A stretch of DNA of 64,000 bases from Actinomycetota bacterium (GTDB taxonomy: Bacteria > Actinomycetota > Actinomycetes > Mycobacteriales > Mycobacteriaceae). The notes under the pieces are model-generated. The model did not search any database. It worked only from the letters and a program-made list of their open reading frames with translations, and was not told the DNA's origin. Where the stretch lies: the NCBI GenBank assembly GCA_018268465.1, contig JAFDWN010000015.1, positions 263,314-327,313 on the forward strand, read 5' to 3'. The position numbers and the translations under genes were made by a program. Below, piece after piece: positions 9,778 to 17,475 of this stretch (the stretch's first letter is position 1; each line of letters opens with the position of its first letter).

Positions 9778-9812
9778 CTGTACAAGAGCAACCCTACCGT
9801 ATTCTTGTACAG
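9778..9812. promoter_or_regulatory. Inverted repeat, probable TetR operator
   Basis: CTGTACAAGA (9778-9787) and TCTTGTACAG (9803-9812) are exact reverse complements, separated by 15 bases. Each arm contains the self-complementary core TGTACA. The right arm ends on the first base of the regulator's GTG start and the left arm lies between the promoter region and the ribosome-binding site of the monooxygenase, so a bound repressor would block both genes. Arms this long that are perfect between divergent genes are unlikely by chance. Confidence 0.75.
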
Positions 9813-10450
9813 TGACCAACAACGAGGGCGCCGGATCCGTCGGGGAAGACCGAAGAGAGCAGGTCCTCAGCGCAGCGCTGGACATTCTCAATGACGGTGG
9901 CCTTGAGGCCGTCACCCTCAGGGCGGTCGCCGACCGGATGGGCGTACGCCTGAACACCGTGACATGGCACATCAAAACCAAACAGAGACTCGTCGGACTG
10001 ATGGCCGACCGGATCCTCGCGGGATGCGCGGACGGCGACCTGCCCTCGTCACCCGCAGAGCGCGCGAGGGTACTGATCGGACGGTATCGCGCTGCGCTGG
10101 TCGCCGTTCGCGACGGCGCGCGCCTCGTCGCGGGAACCCATGTCGCGGAGGCCAACACGCTCGGTTTCGCCGACCGGCTCATCCAGGCGCTGCTCGACTG
10201 CGGCGCCCCGCCACGCGAGGCCGCGTGGACCTGCTGGACCCTGATCTACTTCACCCTCGGCCTCACCCAGGAGCAACAGAGCGACACCGAGACGGTCCCC
10301 GCCGAACTGGCCCGGATCGCCCGGCAGGATCACTACCGCGCGCTGGCCATCGTCATCGACGATCTCGGCGTGGAGGACTTCGACGATCGATTCCGTTTCG
10401 GCGTGGATGCGATCCTGGGATCCGCCGGCACGCGGAGCGAACCGGGGTGA
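9812..10450 (+). CDS. TetR-family repressor (true TetR-like type)
   Basis: 212-residue regulator. The N-terminal helix-turn-helix (about residues 14-60; ALDILNDGG, VTLRAVADRMGV, TVTWHIKTKQ) matches the pattern of the tetracycline repressor itself (ALELLNE.G, LTTRKLAQKLGV, TLYWHVKNK) better than the generic TetR pattern. The C-terminal part looks like the all-helical ligand-binding domain of that subgroup. Start is the GTG inside the right arm of the inverted repeat; there is no ribosome-binding site, so the mRNA may be leaderless. It is expected to repress itself and the divergent monooxygenase until a ligand, perhaps the enzyme's substrate, binds. Confidence 0.88.
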   Translation: MTNNEGAGSVGEDRREQVLSAALDILNDGGLEAVTLRAVADRMGVRLNTVTWHIKTKQRLVGLMADRILAGCADGDLPSSPAERARVLIGRYRAALVAVRDGARLVAGTHVAEANTLGFADRLIQALLDCGAPPREAAWTCWTLIYFTLGLTQEQQSDTETVPAELARIARQDHYRALAIVIDDLGVEDFDDRFRFGVDAILGSAGTRSEPG

Positions 10451-10497
10451 TCCGACCGGTGGCGGGGAGATGGGCGCCGGCGCCCGCGGCGGGTCGA

Positions 10498-11178
10498 TCA
10501 GACCGCAACGACCCGCCGGGCCCAGTCCCGCAGCCGGGGATCGGTGAGCGTGGGCAGCGTGACGTCACCCGCGAGGCGCACCCCACCGGTGGTGGCGGAC
10601 ACCGCCACCACGAACGAGCCGGCACGCCGGGCGGCAGCCACGCCGGTCGGCGAATCCTCGATCGCCACACCGCGGTCCGGCGCGGCGCCGATGCGCCCGA
10701 ACGCGCTCAGATAGACGTCGGGGGCGGGTTTGGCCTCGGCAACCTCGTCGGCGGCCACGGTTGCGTCGAAATAGCCTGCCAGTCCGGACGACCCGAGGAT
10801 GTCGTCGAGCATCGTCCGCGGGCTGTTGGTGGCCACCGCGATCGGGATGCGCCCCGATAGCGACTCCACGAGTTCGGCGGCGCCGGGCATCGGCGACACC
10901 CCGGTGCCGAGTTCCTCTTCGACCAGTGGGACGAGCTCGGCCTGCAGTCGGGACTCCGCACCGGGCAGGCCGAAGCGCACCGCCATGGCCGCACAGACCC
11001 CCTCGAGTGTCAAACCGACGAACAGACCCTTCTCGGGCTCGCCGTAGACATGGCCGTACCGCGCGAACAATGCGGCCTCGGCCCGAAACCAACACGACTC
11101 GGTGTCGAGAAGTGTTCCGTCACAATCGAACACGACCCCGCTGACCGCACTCGGCAATTCGCCCACGCTTACCGACAC
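10498..11178 (-). CDS. HAD-superfamily hydrolase, subfamily IA (phosphoglycolate/beta-PGM-like)
   Basis: 226-residue HAD hydrolase. Motif I is FDCDGTLLDT with nucleophile Asp18 and acid/base Asp20; motif II is VATNS; motif III contains the Lys of EAKPAPDVY; motif IV is AIEDSPTGV. A helical cap sits between motifs I and II. Proteins of this layout dephosphorylate small sugar phosphates or phosphoglycolate; the substrate is not predictable. The start has no strong ribosome-binding site. It is followed after 47 bases by the convergent TetR gene and may share a transcript with the DUF3097 gene upstream, 37 bases away. Confidence 0.85.
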   Translation of the reverse strand: MSVSVGELPSAVSGVVFDCDGTLLDTESCWFRAEAALFARYGHVYGEPEKGLFVGLTLEGVCAAMAVRFGLPGAESRLQAELVPLVEEELGTGVSPMPGAAELVESLSGRIPIAVATNSPRTMLDDILGSSGLAGYFDATVAADEVAEAKPAPDVYLSAFGRIGAAPDRGVAIEDSPTGVAAARRAGSFVVAVSATTGGVRLAGDVTLPTLTDPRLRDWARRVVAV

Positions 11179-11215
11179 TAGTAGGCGACCGAGAGCCCGC
11201 CGCCGGATGGGGAAC

Positions 11216-12052
11216 TCACGAGGGCTGCGTGACGAAGTCGATGAGTTCCTCCACCCGACCGATCAGCTCGGGTTCCAGGTCGTTCCAGTCGCGCACCCGC
11301 CCCCGGATCCGCTGCCAGGCCGCCGCGATATCGGCCTGCCCGGCGTGCGGCCACCCCAGCGCCTGGCAGATGCCGTGTTTCCAGTCCTGGCCCCGCGGCA
11401 CCGCAGGCCACACCTTCAGACCCAGCCTGGCCGGTTTGACGGCCTGCCAGATGTCGATGAACGGGTGCCCGACGACCAGAGTGTGCTCCCCGCCGGGACC
11501 GCGGCCGACCCGATCGGCGATACGGGACTCCTTCGACCCGGCGACGAGGTGGTCCACCAGGACCCCGAGCCGCCGACCCGGGGCAGGGCGGAAGTCGGCG
11601 ACGATACCGGCCAGGTCGTCGACACCGCCGAGGTACTCCACCACCACACCCTCGATCCGCAGGTCGTCACCCCAGACCTGCTCGACCAGTTCGGCGTCGT
11701 GCCGGCCCTCCACATAGATGCGGCTGTTCAGAGCAACCCTGGCCCGCGCGGTGGGCACCGCGACCGAACCGGATTTGGTGCGCGCCGCGCCGGTGTCCTG
11801 CCGCGGGGGCGCGGTCAGGCTGACCGGCCTGCCGTCGACGAGAAATCCGGGACCCATCGGGAACGACCGGGTGCGGCCGTTGCGGTCCTCGAGGTCGACG
11901 CGGCCCTTCTCGATCCGCACCACCGCGCCGACGTACCCCGACTGGGCGTCTTCGAGCACCAACCCCAGTTCCGCCGGCCGTTCGGTGGACCGGGTCAGTT
12001 TCGGGGCATGCGGGTTTCGGGCCAGGATGTCGGAGCCGTAGCGATCGTCCAC
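11216..12052 (-). CDS. DUF3097 family protein
   Basis: 278-residue actinobacterial protein of unknown function that I recognise as DUF3097. It has a beta-rich N-terminal part (VGAVVRIEKGRVDLEDRNG) and a Toprim-like C-terminal half (IYVEGRHDAELVEQVWGDDLR, then GVLVDHLVAGSKE). That half carries an acidic Glu and Asp pair as in Toprim nucleic-acid enzymes, which hints at, but does not prove, a DNA/RNA role. I chose the GTG at 12052 because the conserved opening DDRYGSDIL follows it; the open frame further upstream runs into the promoter and the divergent gene. It may be co-transcribed with the HAD gene. Confidence 0.75.
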   Translation of the reverse strand: MDDRYGSDILARNPHAPKLTRSTERPAELGLVLEDAQSGYVGAVVRIEKGRVDLEDRNGRTRSFPMGPGFLVDGRPVSLTAPPRQDTGAARTKSGSVAVPTARARVALNSRIYVEGRHDAELVEQVWGDDLRIEGVVVEYLGGVDDLAGIVADFRPAPGRRLGVLVDHLVAGSKESRIADRVGRGPGGEHTLVVGHPFIDIWQAVKPARLGLKVWPAVPRGQDWKHGICQALGWPHAGQADIAAAWQRIRGRVRDWNDLEPELIGRVEELIDFVTQPS

Positions 12053-12097
12053 CCGAGCGATCCTAGGAACACACCCGGCGAAATCTCGGCTGCGACA

Positions 12098-12110
12098 TAC
12101 GATCGCTTGC
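12098..12110 (+). promoter_or_regulatory. -10 element for a leaderless transcript (ASCH gene)
   Basis: TACGAT at 12098-12103 is followed by 7 bases and then the GTG start at 12111, with no ribosome-binding site between. This is the TANNNT-to-start spacing typical of mycobacterial leaderless mRNAs. The same hexamer precedes the carboxylesterase gene at the opposite end of the window. Confidence 0.6.
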
Positions 12111-12686
12111 GTGTTGATCGACCGTGCGACCGCGGAGGGGATCGCCGCCGGGACCGTCACGCTGGTGCTGCGCCGCTGGGACGCCCCGCGCGCCAGGGCC
12201 GGGGGGACGCAGCGCACACCGGCGGGAACCATCCGCATCGACGGCGTCAGCGCACATCCGGGCACCTACCGGGTCACCGCGGCGCAGGCGCGGGCCGCGG
12301 GGTATCCGGACACACGTACCGCGCAGGCCGAATTGGACCGCCGCGACGCGGCGCACACCTACCTGATCACGGTGTCCTTCCTGGCCCCCGACGAACGCCC
12401 CGGCCTGGCCGCCGCCGACCGCCTGTCACCCGCCGACGTCGAACTCATCGGCGCACGCCTGGACCGCTGGGACGCCGCGACCGGCCCGTGGACCCGGCAG
12501 TATCTCGAGCTCATCGCGGACAACGAGGCGGTGCGCGCACCCGATCTGGCCGCCGAGGTCGGGTGCGACGTGCCCCGGTTCAAACGCCGGGTGCGCCAGC
12601 TCAAAGGACTCGGGCTGACCATCAGCCTCGACGTCGGCTATCGGGTGTCGCCGCGCGGGCGGGCGTTTCTGCGCACCACGACCTAG
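12111..12686 (+). CDS. ASCH/PUA-like domain protein with C-terminal winged-helix region
   Basis: 191-residue protein. The N-terminal part (about residues 1-95; GTVTLVLRRW, GTYRVT, TYLITVSF) matches the small beta-barrel ASCH fold, a PUA relative thought to bind RNA. Residues of about 130-190 (APDLAAEVGCDVPRFKRRVRQL, GYRVSPRGRAFL) look like a winged helix. A role in RNA binding or transcription is inferred from fold only. It is divergent from the DUF3097 gene with 58 bases between and is probably read from a leaderless mRNA. Length and two-part layout look intact. Confidence 0.65.
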   Translation: MLIDRATAEGIAAGTVTLVLRRWDAPRARAGGTQRTPAGTIRIDGVSAHPGTYRVTAAQARAAGYPDTRTAQAELDRRDAAHTYLITVSFLAPDERPGLAAADRLSPADVELIGARLDRWDAATGPWTRQYLELIADNEAVRAPDLAAEVGCDVPRFKRRVRQLKGLGLTISLDVGYRVSPRGRAFLRTTT

Positions 12687-12691
12687 CTCTT

Positions 12692-12759
12692 CCCGCGCGA
12701 ACAGACGCAACGGGCCCGCAAACGGCATGTTATGGGTGAGTTGGCGTCTGCGCGGCGGG
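12692..12759. terminator. Long imperfect stem-loop between convergent genes
   Basis: CCCGCGCGAACAGACGC (12692-12708) can pair with GCGTCTGCGCGGCGGG (12744-12759) with a small bulge. It lies between the stop of the ASCH gene and the stop of the zinc-protease gene, so it probably ends transcription in both directions. No U-tract. Confidence 0.55.
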
Positions 12760-12774
12760 AAATCTCGGGAGATC

Positions 12775-13854
12775 TCAGCCCTGACGCTGCCGCTGGCCGC
12801 CGGTCCCCGCGTCGGCGAGTTTGCTTGAACCAGAGGCGATCTCGTCGACGACGATGTGCACGAAGCGCATCTTCTCCAGCACCGCGGGCGGGAGTACGAA
12901 CGGGTAAAGGTCGGCTTTGCCCATCGAGCGGTTGACCATGTTCAGTCCCCAGGCCAGCGGCAGCCACATCTCGATGATGGTGTCGAATCCGCTGGGCCCC
13001 AGCATCCGTCGTTCGAATGTCGCACCGGCGGGCGCGAAGCCGAACGCGGCCGCGGTGTCGAGGGTGTCGCGGATGTGCAGGTAGTGGGCGTACGTCTCGG
13101 CCCAGTCCTCGGCGGGATGCATGGTCGCGTAGGAGGACACGCAGGTGTCCTCCCAGCCCGGTGGCGCACCCTCGTTGTAGTGGCGGTCGAGCGCGGCCTG
13201 GTAGTCGGCGTCGGGATCGCCGAACAGCTCCCGGAATCGCTGCAGGTACTGCGCCGACGGTTCGATGAGGCGGTAGAAGTAGTAGTGCCCGATCTCATGC
13301 CGGAAGTGGCCGAGCAGGGTGCGGTACGGCTCGTCCATCTCGACGCGCAACTGCTCGCGATGGACGTCGTCACCCTCGGCCAGGTCGAGGGTGATGACGC
13401 CGTTGTCGTGTCCGGTGAACACCTTCTCGTACCCGCTGGACAGCAGGTCGAACGCCAGGCCGTACTGCGGGTCCTGCGCGCGGCCGACGATCGGCAGCTT
13501 GAGTTCGTGCAACTCGGCGATCAGCCTGCGCTTGGCACCCTCGGCATCGGCGAACGCGGCCATGGCCTTGGTGTCGGAGTCGTTGGGCCGGGTACGCGTC
13601 AACGCGCACGACGTGCACAACGCTTCGAACGGAGCCTTTTCTACCAGCCAATTGCATTGGGCCAGGTGAAGATTCGCGCACAGCTGGTACTGGCCGGAGT
13701 CTACGGTACCGCCGTGGCCGCCCTGTTCGGGCGGAGCGATCACCAGCAGCGCCATATCGTCGAGCGAGAAGCCCAGCGGGCTCCCGCAGTTCAGGCATAC
13801 CGAGTTCTCGAACGCCAGATGCTGACCGCAGTTGGGACAGGTGAAATCACGCAC
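12775..13854 (-). CDS. Zinc-ribbon putative metallopeptidase (DUF2248-like)
   Basis: 359-residue protein with an N-terminal zinc ribbon (Cys6, Cys9, Cys20, Cys23), a further CTSC pair at residues 80-83 and a metallopeptidase motif HEIGH at 186-190, followed by a region rich in conserved Trp, Tyr and Glu (PAEDWAETYAHYLH) likely to hold the third ligand. This is the 'putative zinc-binding metallopeptidase' family. The GTG at 13854 is chosen over one at 13863 because the purine-rich GAGGGGGG lies at the right distance only from the former. It overlaps the transglutaminase stop by 8 bases and is the last gene of the amidoligase operon, suggesting it trims or hydrolyses the product made there. Confidence 0.8.
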   Translation of the reverse strand: MRDFTCPNCGQHLAFENSVCLNCGSPLGFSLDDMALLVIAPPEQGGHGGTVDSGQYQLCANLHLAQCNWLVEKAPFEALCTSCALTRTRPNDSDTKAMAAFADAEGAKRRLIAELHELKLPIVGRAQDPQYGLAFDLLSSGYEKVFTGHDNGVITLDLAEGDDVHREQLRVEMDEPYRTLLGHFRHEIGHYYFYRLIEPSAQYLQRFRELFGDPDADYQAALDRHYNEGAPPGWEDTCVSSYATMHPAEDWAETYAHYLHIRDTLDTAAAFGFAPAGATFERRMLGPSGFDTIIEMWLPLAWGLNMVNRSMGKADLYPFVLPPAVLEKMRFVHIVVDEIASGSSKLADAGTGGQRQRQG

Positions 13855-14800
13855 GCAGCACACCCCCCTCGAATGGCGCCACGTCGACCGCCACGTCGAT
13901 CACACTACTCTCCGAGTCGGTGTAGATGATCCCGCGCAGCGGCGGCACATCGGCGTAATCGCGCCCGAATCCGACGGTGATGTAACGCTCGTCGACCATC
14001 TGGTCGTTGGTGGGATCCAATCCCAGCCACTGGTTCTGCGGTGTCCAGACCGACGCCCATGCGTGGGTCGCATCCACTCCGACCATACGTTCCTTCCCCG
14101 GGGGCGGGTCGGTGGCCAGGTAACCGGACACGTAGCTGGCAGCCAACCCGTTGGCACGCAGGCAGGCGATCGCGAGCCGCGCGAAGTCCTGACATACCCC
14201 TTCCCGGGCCGCCAAAACCTCGCTCACCTTCGTCGACACCGTCGTCGAACCCGACCGGTAGGTGAAGTCGCGGTAGATCCGGGACGTCAGATCCCGCAAC
14301 ACCTCCACCAGCGGGCGGCCCGGCACGAAACTGGGCTGCGCGTAGGCGCGGATCGCGTCGGTGATCTCGGGCGGTTCCAGGTCGAGGGTGAACTCGGTGG
14401 CGATCGCGCCGTCGAGACCGACGGGCCTGGCGATCTCCCATGGCGCCCTTGCAGATCCGCCGCCGTAGAGCTCCGGCGGGGGCGGATCGACCTCGACCAC
14501 CGAGGTGCTGACGATGCTCAGCGTCTCGTGGCGCTCGGTGACATGGAAGTACGAACTGATGTTGCCGTAGATGTCGCGGCTGGTGGAGCTGTCAGCCGCC
14601 GCCGGCTCGATCGCGAGCTCATGGGTCAGGCAGCGCTGCCGCGACGAATCGCGCGGGGTCAGGAAACCCCGGCCGTAGGAGCTGGTGACCACGTCGGAGT
14701 AGCGGTACACCGTACGGTGGCTGATCTGGTAGCAGCGGCTGCCGCCGGACGCGGTGGGACCGTCGGGGAAGGCCATCCCGGGGCCGTACGCGCCGGTCAC
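13847..14800 (-). CDS. Transglutaminase-like cysteine protease family protein
   Basis: 317-residue cytoplasmic protein with an N-terminal bacterial transglutaminase-like beta domain (YQISHRTVYRYSDVV) and a catalytic core with the triad Cys203 (GVCQDF), His246 (ATHAWASVW) and Asp262 (LDPTND). Prokaryotic members of this fold act mostly as peptidases or amide-transfer enzymes. Start is the GTG in a GTGA overlap with the ATP-grasp gene. It is a shorter paralogue of the N-terminal part of the first gene of the operon, so two transglutaminase cores are made from one message. I recall the M. tuberculosis counterpart as Rv2569c. Confidence 0.88.
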   Translation of the reverse strand: MTGAYGPGMAFPDGPTASGGSRCYQISHRTVYRYSDVVTSSYGRGFLTPRDSSRQRCLTHELAIEPAAADSSTSRDIYGNISSYFHVTERHETLSIVSTSVVEVDPPPPELYGGGSARAPWEIARPVGLDGAIATEFTLDLEPPEITDAIRAYAQPSFVPGRPLVEVLRDLTSRIYRDFTYRSGSTTVSTKVSEVLAAREGVCQDFARLAIACLRANGLAASYVSGYLATDPPPGKERMVGVDATHAWASVWTPQNQWLGLDPTNDQMVDERYITVGFGRDYADVPPLRGIIYTDSESSVIDVAVDVAPFEGGVLRA

Positions 14801-17475
14801 GGCACGACCCTGCGCTCGTCGGGTCCCCACAGCGGCTGCATACCGCCGGGCAGCGACAGTTGCGTCGCGGTGATGACGACCGACAGCTCACGCAGGTCCC
14901 GCTGCATCCCGTCGAGCAGATCGATGAGCTCCTCGCGCCTGCCGTCGTCGGTGACCTCTTCCAGATCGGCCGGGTCCAGCCTGCGCAGCCGGGTGGCCAA
15001 CTCGTCGACGAGACGCTCCGGGCGCGACGACCCCGACGAGCCGGGCAGCGCCTTCAGGCCGGCACGCAGCCGCCCGAACTGGTAGACGAGCGACCGGGGG
15101 TTCTCGGCGTCGAACAACACCAGGTCGGCCACAGCGGCAACACTAACCGTGCCCGGATTGCGTCGCCGGTAGATGACCGAGGACTCACACGCCACCAGCA
15201 CCGACTCGATGATGGTCTGCTCGGCGCCCGGATTGCGCACCGTCGAGAGGGTGGCGCGCAGCAACGCCGTCAAGCCCAGGCCGCGCTCGATCCGTTTGCC
15301 GATGTCCATCATCGACCAGCCGACGTCCTGCACCATCGACTCGGCCGCCACCCCCGACAGTGCCAACATGCCCGACAGGGTCAGGTTGTTCGCCGAGGCC
15401 AGGTAGGCGTCACCTTCGGTCTGCGACTCCGGCGGCATATCCGAGGGGCGTAGCACCGCACGCTCGACCGCGGCCAGCACCATCCAGGTGTCGTTGGACA
15501 TCTGGTCGCGCACCGACCGGGCGGCCAGCCCGAGCCGCTCGATCGACTGGGCCAGCGATCCGGGCCGGTGCCGGTCGGAGGTCACCGACCACAGCGTCGT
15601 CGGCGCGATCGCGATCATCTCGTGGTCGTCGCCGCCCGCCCCGGTATCGGTCCCGGTGATCTGCCCGATCGCGGTGAGCAGCACCGGCACACACTCGCTG
15701 CCCTCCATATCCTGGCGATACCGGTACTCGTGATAGCGCTCTCGCGTCACGGTCAGCAGACGGGCCATCCCCTCGGCCCGTTCGGCGTAGCGGCCCATCC
15801 AGAACAGATCCGACAGCACGCGCGGCGAACTGACCGCGCGCGTCGGGCTCGGTGTCATCGCGGGCAGCTCCACCGCGGGGACGGTGGGCAGCCGCTCGGC
15901 CTTCACCCGGGTCGGGCTGCGCACCCAGACGTCCTTGGCCGCGACGGTGTTCAGTTTGTAGGCGGCGTCGCCGGGGGCGACGAGATAGCCGAGCCCCCCG
16001 ATCATCGGCGCATAGCCGCTGCGCTGCGCGACGGTGAACAGCCGCATCCCGACGCTGGCCGCCGACAATCCGGCCGCGTAGTAGTCGGTGGGCGCCGTGG
16101 AGAACTGCGGCATCTCCTGGCCGACCCACTGCCACGGGGTGGCCTCGATCCGCGCGGCCAGCGCCTCGCGGTCAGCCGCCGACAACCCCGCCCCGACGAT
16201 CGTCTCGCCGCCGTTGACCGGTTTGATCAGCAACGACGACAGGTGAGTCAGCAGGTGGGAGCGCTCCACGTGGATACCGCCCCAGTAGATCGGGGCGGTA
16301 TCGAGCAGCGGCGTCTCACCGAGTAGCGCCTCGGCCAGCGCCGGCAGGAACCGCAGCAGCCCGGGACTCTCCAGGATCCCGCTGCCCAGCGTGTTGACGA
16401 CGGTGACCGCGCCGCGGCGCAGCACCTCGACCAGGCCCACCACGCCCAGACGGGAGTCGGCGCGCAGATCCAGCGGGTCGGCGTAGTCGGCGTCGACGCG
16501 GCGCAGCACCACGTCGACGCGTTTGAGGGTGCCCAGCGAACGCATCCACAGCTTGCCGTCACGCACCACCAGATCGGCGCTCTCCACCAGCGGGAAGCCG
16601 AGCACACTGGCCAGGTAGGCCTGGTCGAACGCGGTCTCGGAATGGATACCCGGGCTGAGGACGACCACCACGGGTTCCTCGGCGGATTCGGGCGCGGCGT
16701 CGATCAGGGCCAGCCGCAGCGCCTGCGCCCACGGGGAGGCCGGGCGCGGACTGATCCGCTCGTAGAGTTCGGGGAACGCATGTGCCGCCACCCGCCGGTC
16801 GGCCAGCGCGTATCCCGCACCCGACGGCGCCTGGGTCCAGTCGGCGTTGACGCGGAACGCGCCGTCCGCGCCGCGGCTGACGTCACAGCCGTGCAGGAAC
16901 AGCTGGTGGCGGCCCGGCACCTCGATACCGCGGGCGGCGCGCACGTAACCGGGATGGGCGAACAGCAGCTGCGGCGGCAGCACCCCGCTGGTGACCGAGC
17001 GGCGCGGGCCGTACAGGTCGGTCAGCACCGCATCCAGCAACCGGGACCGCTGCACAAGCCCGGATTCCAGGACGTCCCAGTCACGCGCCGAGAGCAAAAG
17101 GGGAAGCGCGTCGAGATGCCACGGGCCGGGCACCGCCGTCCCGTCGCCGTTGGTGACCGCCTCGCCGTTGCGGTCCACCTGGACGTAGGTGATGCCGTCG
17201 TTGTCGACGAGGCCGCGCACGATCGAGCGGAGCCGGTTGAGCCCGTCGTGACCGCGTTCGCCGACGCATTCGGCGAGTTCGCGCCAGGCCGGGCGCACCT
17301 CGCCCGCCGCGTCGACGAATTCGTCGTAGCTGGTGCCCGCGCGGCCGCGCAGGTCGAACAGCGCCTGCTGCGCGCGGTTGGCGCGATACCCGTCCAGCAA
17401 ACGGTCGATGTCGTGGGTGCCGATGTCGCCGCCGGCACCGGGCGGCTCTGGCGAGCCGCTTGCGCGAAGAACCAT
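14797..17475 (-). CDS. Circularly permuted ATP-grasp (DUF404/DUF407) fused to alpha-E (DUF403)
   Basis: 892-residue fusion. Residues of about 60-540 form the circularly permuted ATP-grasp ligase (PLLLSARDWDVLESGLVQR, LSPGIHSETAFDQAYLA, VVNTLGSGILESPGLL), predicted to use ATP to make amide or peptide bonds. From about residue 570 the alpha-helical alpha-E domain begins (LSDLFWMGRYAERAEGMARL). In many bacteria these are two separate genes; fusion is usual in mycobacteria. The ATG overlaps the previous stop as TAATG. The open frame continues far upstream on this strand, but only as a shadow of the preceding gene. M. tuberculosis counterpart, from memory: Rv2567. Confidence 0.9.
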   Translation of the reverse strand: MVLRASGSPEPPGAGGDIGTHDIDRLLDGYRANRAQQALFDLRGRAGTSYDEFVDAAGEVRPAWRELAECVGERGHDGLNRLRSIVRGLVDNDGITYVQVDRNGEAVTNGDGTAVPGPWHLDALPLLLSARDWDVLESGLVQRSRLLDAVLTDLYGPRRSVTSGVLPPQLLFAHPGYVRAARGIEVPGRHQLFLHGCDVSRGADGAFRVNADWTQAPSGAGYALADRRVAAHAFPELYERISPRPASPWAQALRLALIDAAPESAEEPVVVVLSPGIHSETAFDQAYLASVLGFPLVESADLVVRDGKLWMRSLGTLKRVDVVLRRVDADYADPLDLRADSRLGVVGLVEVLRRGAVTVVNTLGSGILESPGLLRFLPALAEALLGETPLLDTAPIYWGGIHVERSHLLTHLSSLLIKPVNGGETIVGAGLSAADREALAARIEATPWQWVGQEMPQFSTAPTDYYAAGLSAASVGMRLFTVAQRSGYAPMIGGLGYLVAPGDAAYKLNTVAAKDVWVRSPTRVKAERLPTVPAVELPAMTPSPTRAVSSPRVLSDLFWMGRYAERAEGMARLLTVTRERYHEYRYRQDMEGSECVPVLLTAIGQITGTDTGAGGDDHEMIAIAPTTLWSVTSDRHRPGSLAQSIERLGLAARSVRDQMSNDTWMVLAAVERAVLRPSDMPPESQTEGDAYLASANNLTLSGMLALSGVAAESMVQDVGWSMMDIGKRIERGLGLTALLRATLSTVRNPGAEQTIIESVLVACESSVIYRRRNPGTVSVAAVADLVLFDAENPRSLVYQFGRLRAGLKALPGSSGSSRPERLVDELATRLRRLDPADLEEVTDDGRREELIDLLDGMQRDLRELSVVITATQLSLPGGMQPLWGPDERRVVP

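Noticed and set aside
8266-10182. Longer monooxygenase frame running through the TetR gene
   Set aside because: The FAD motif begins right after the GTG at 9759, which has AAGGAGGG in front; the rest is a shadow of the regulator.
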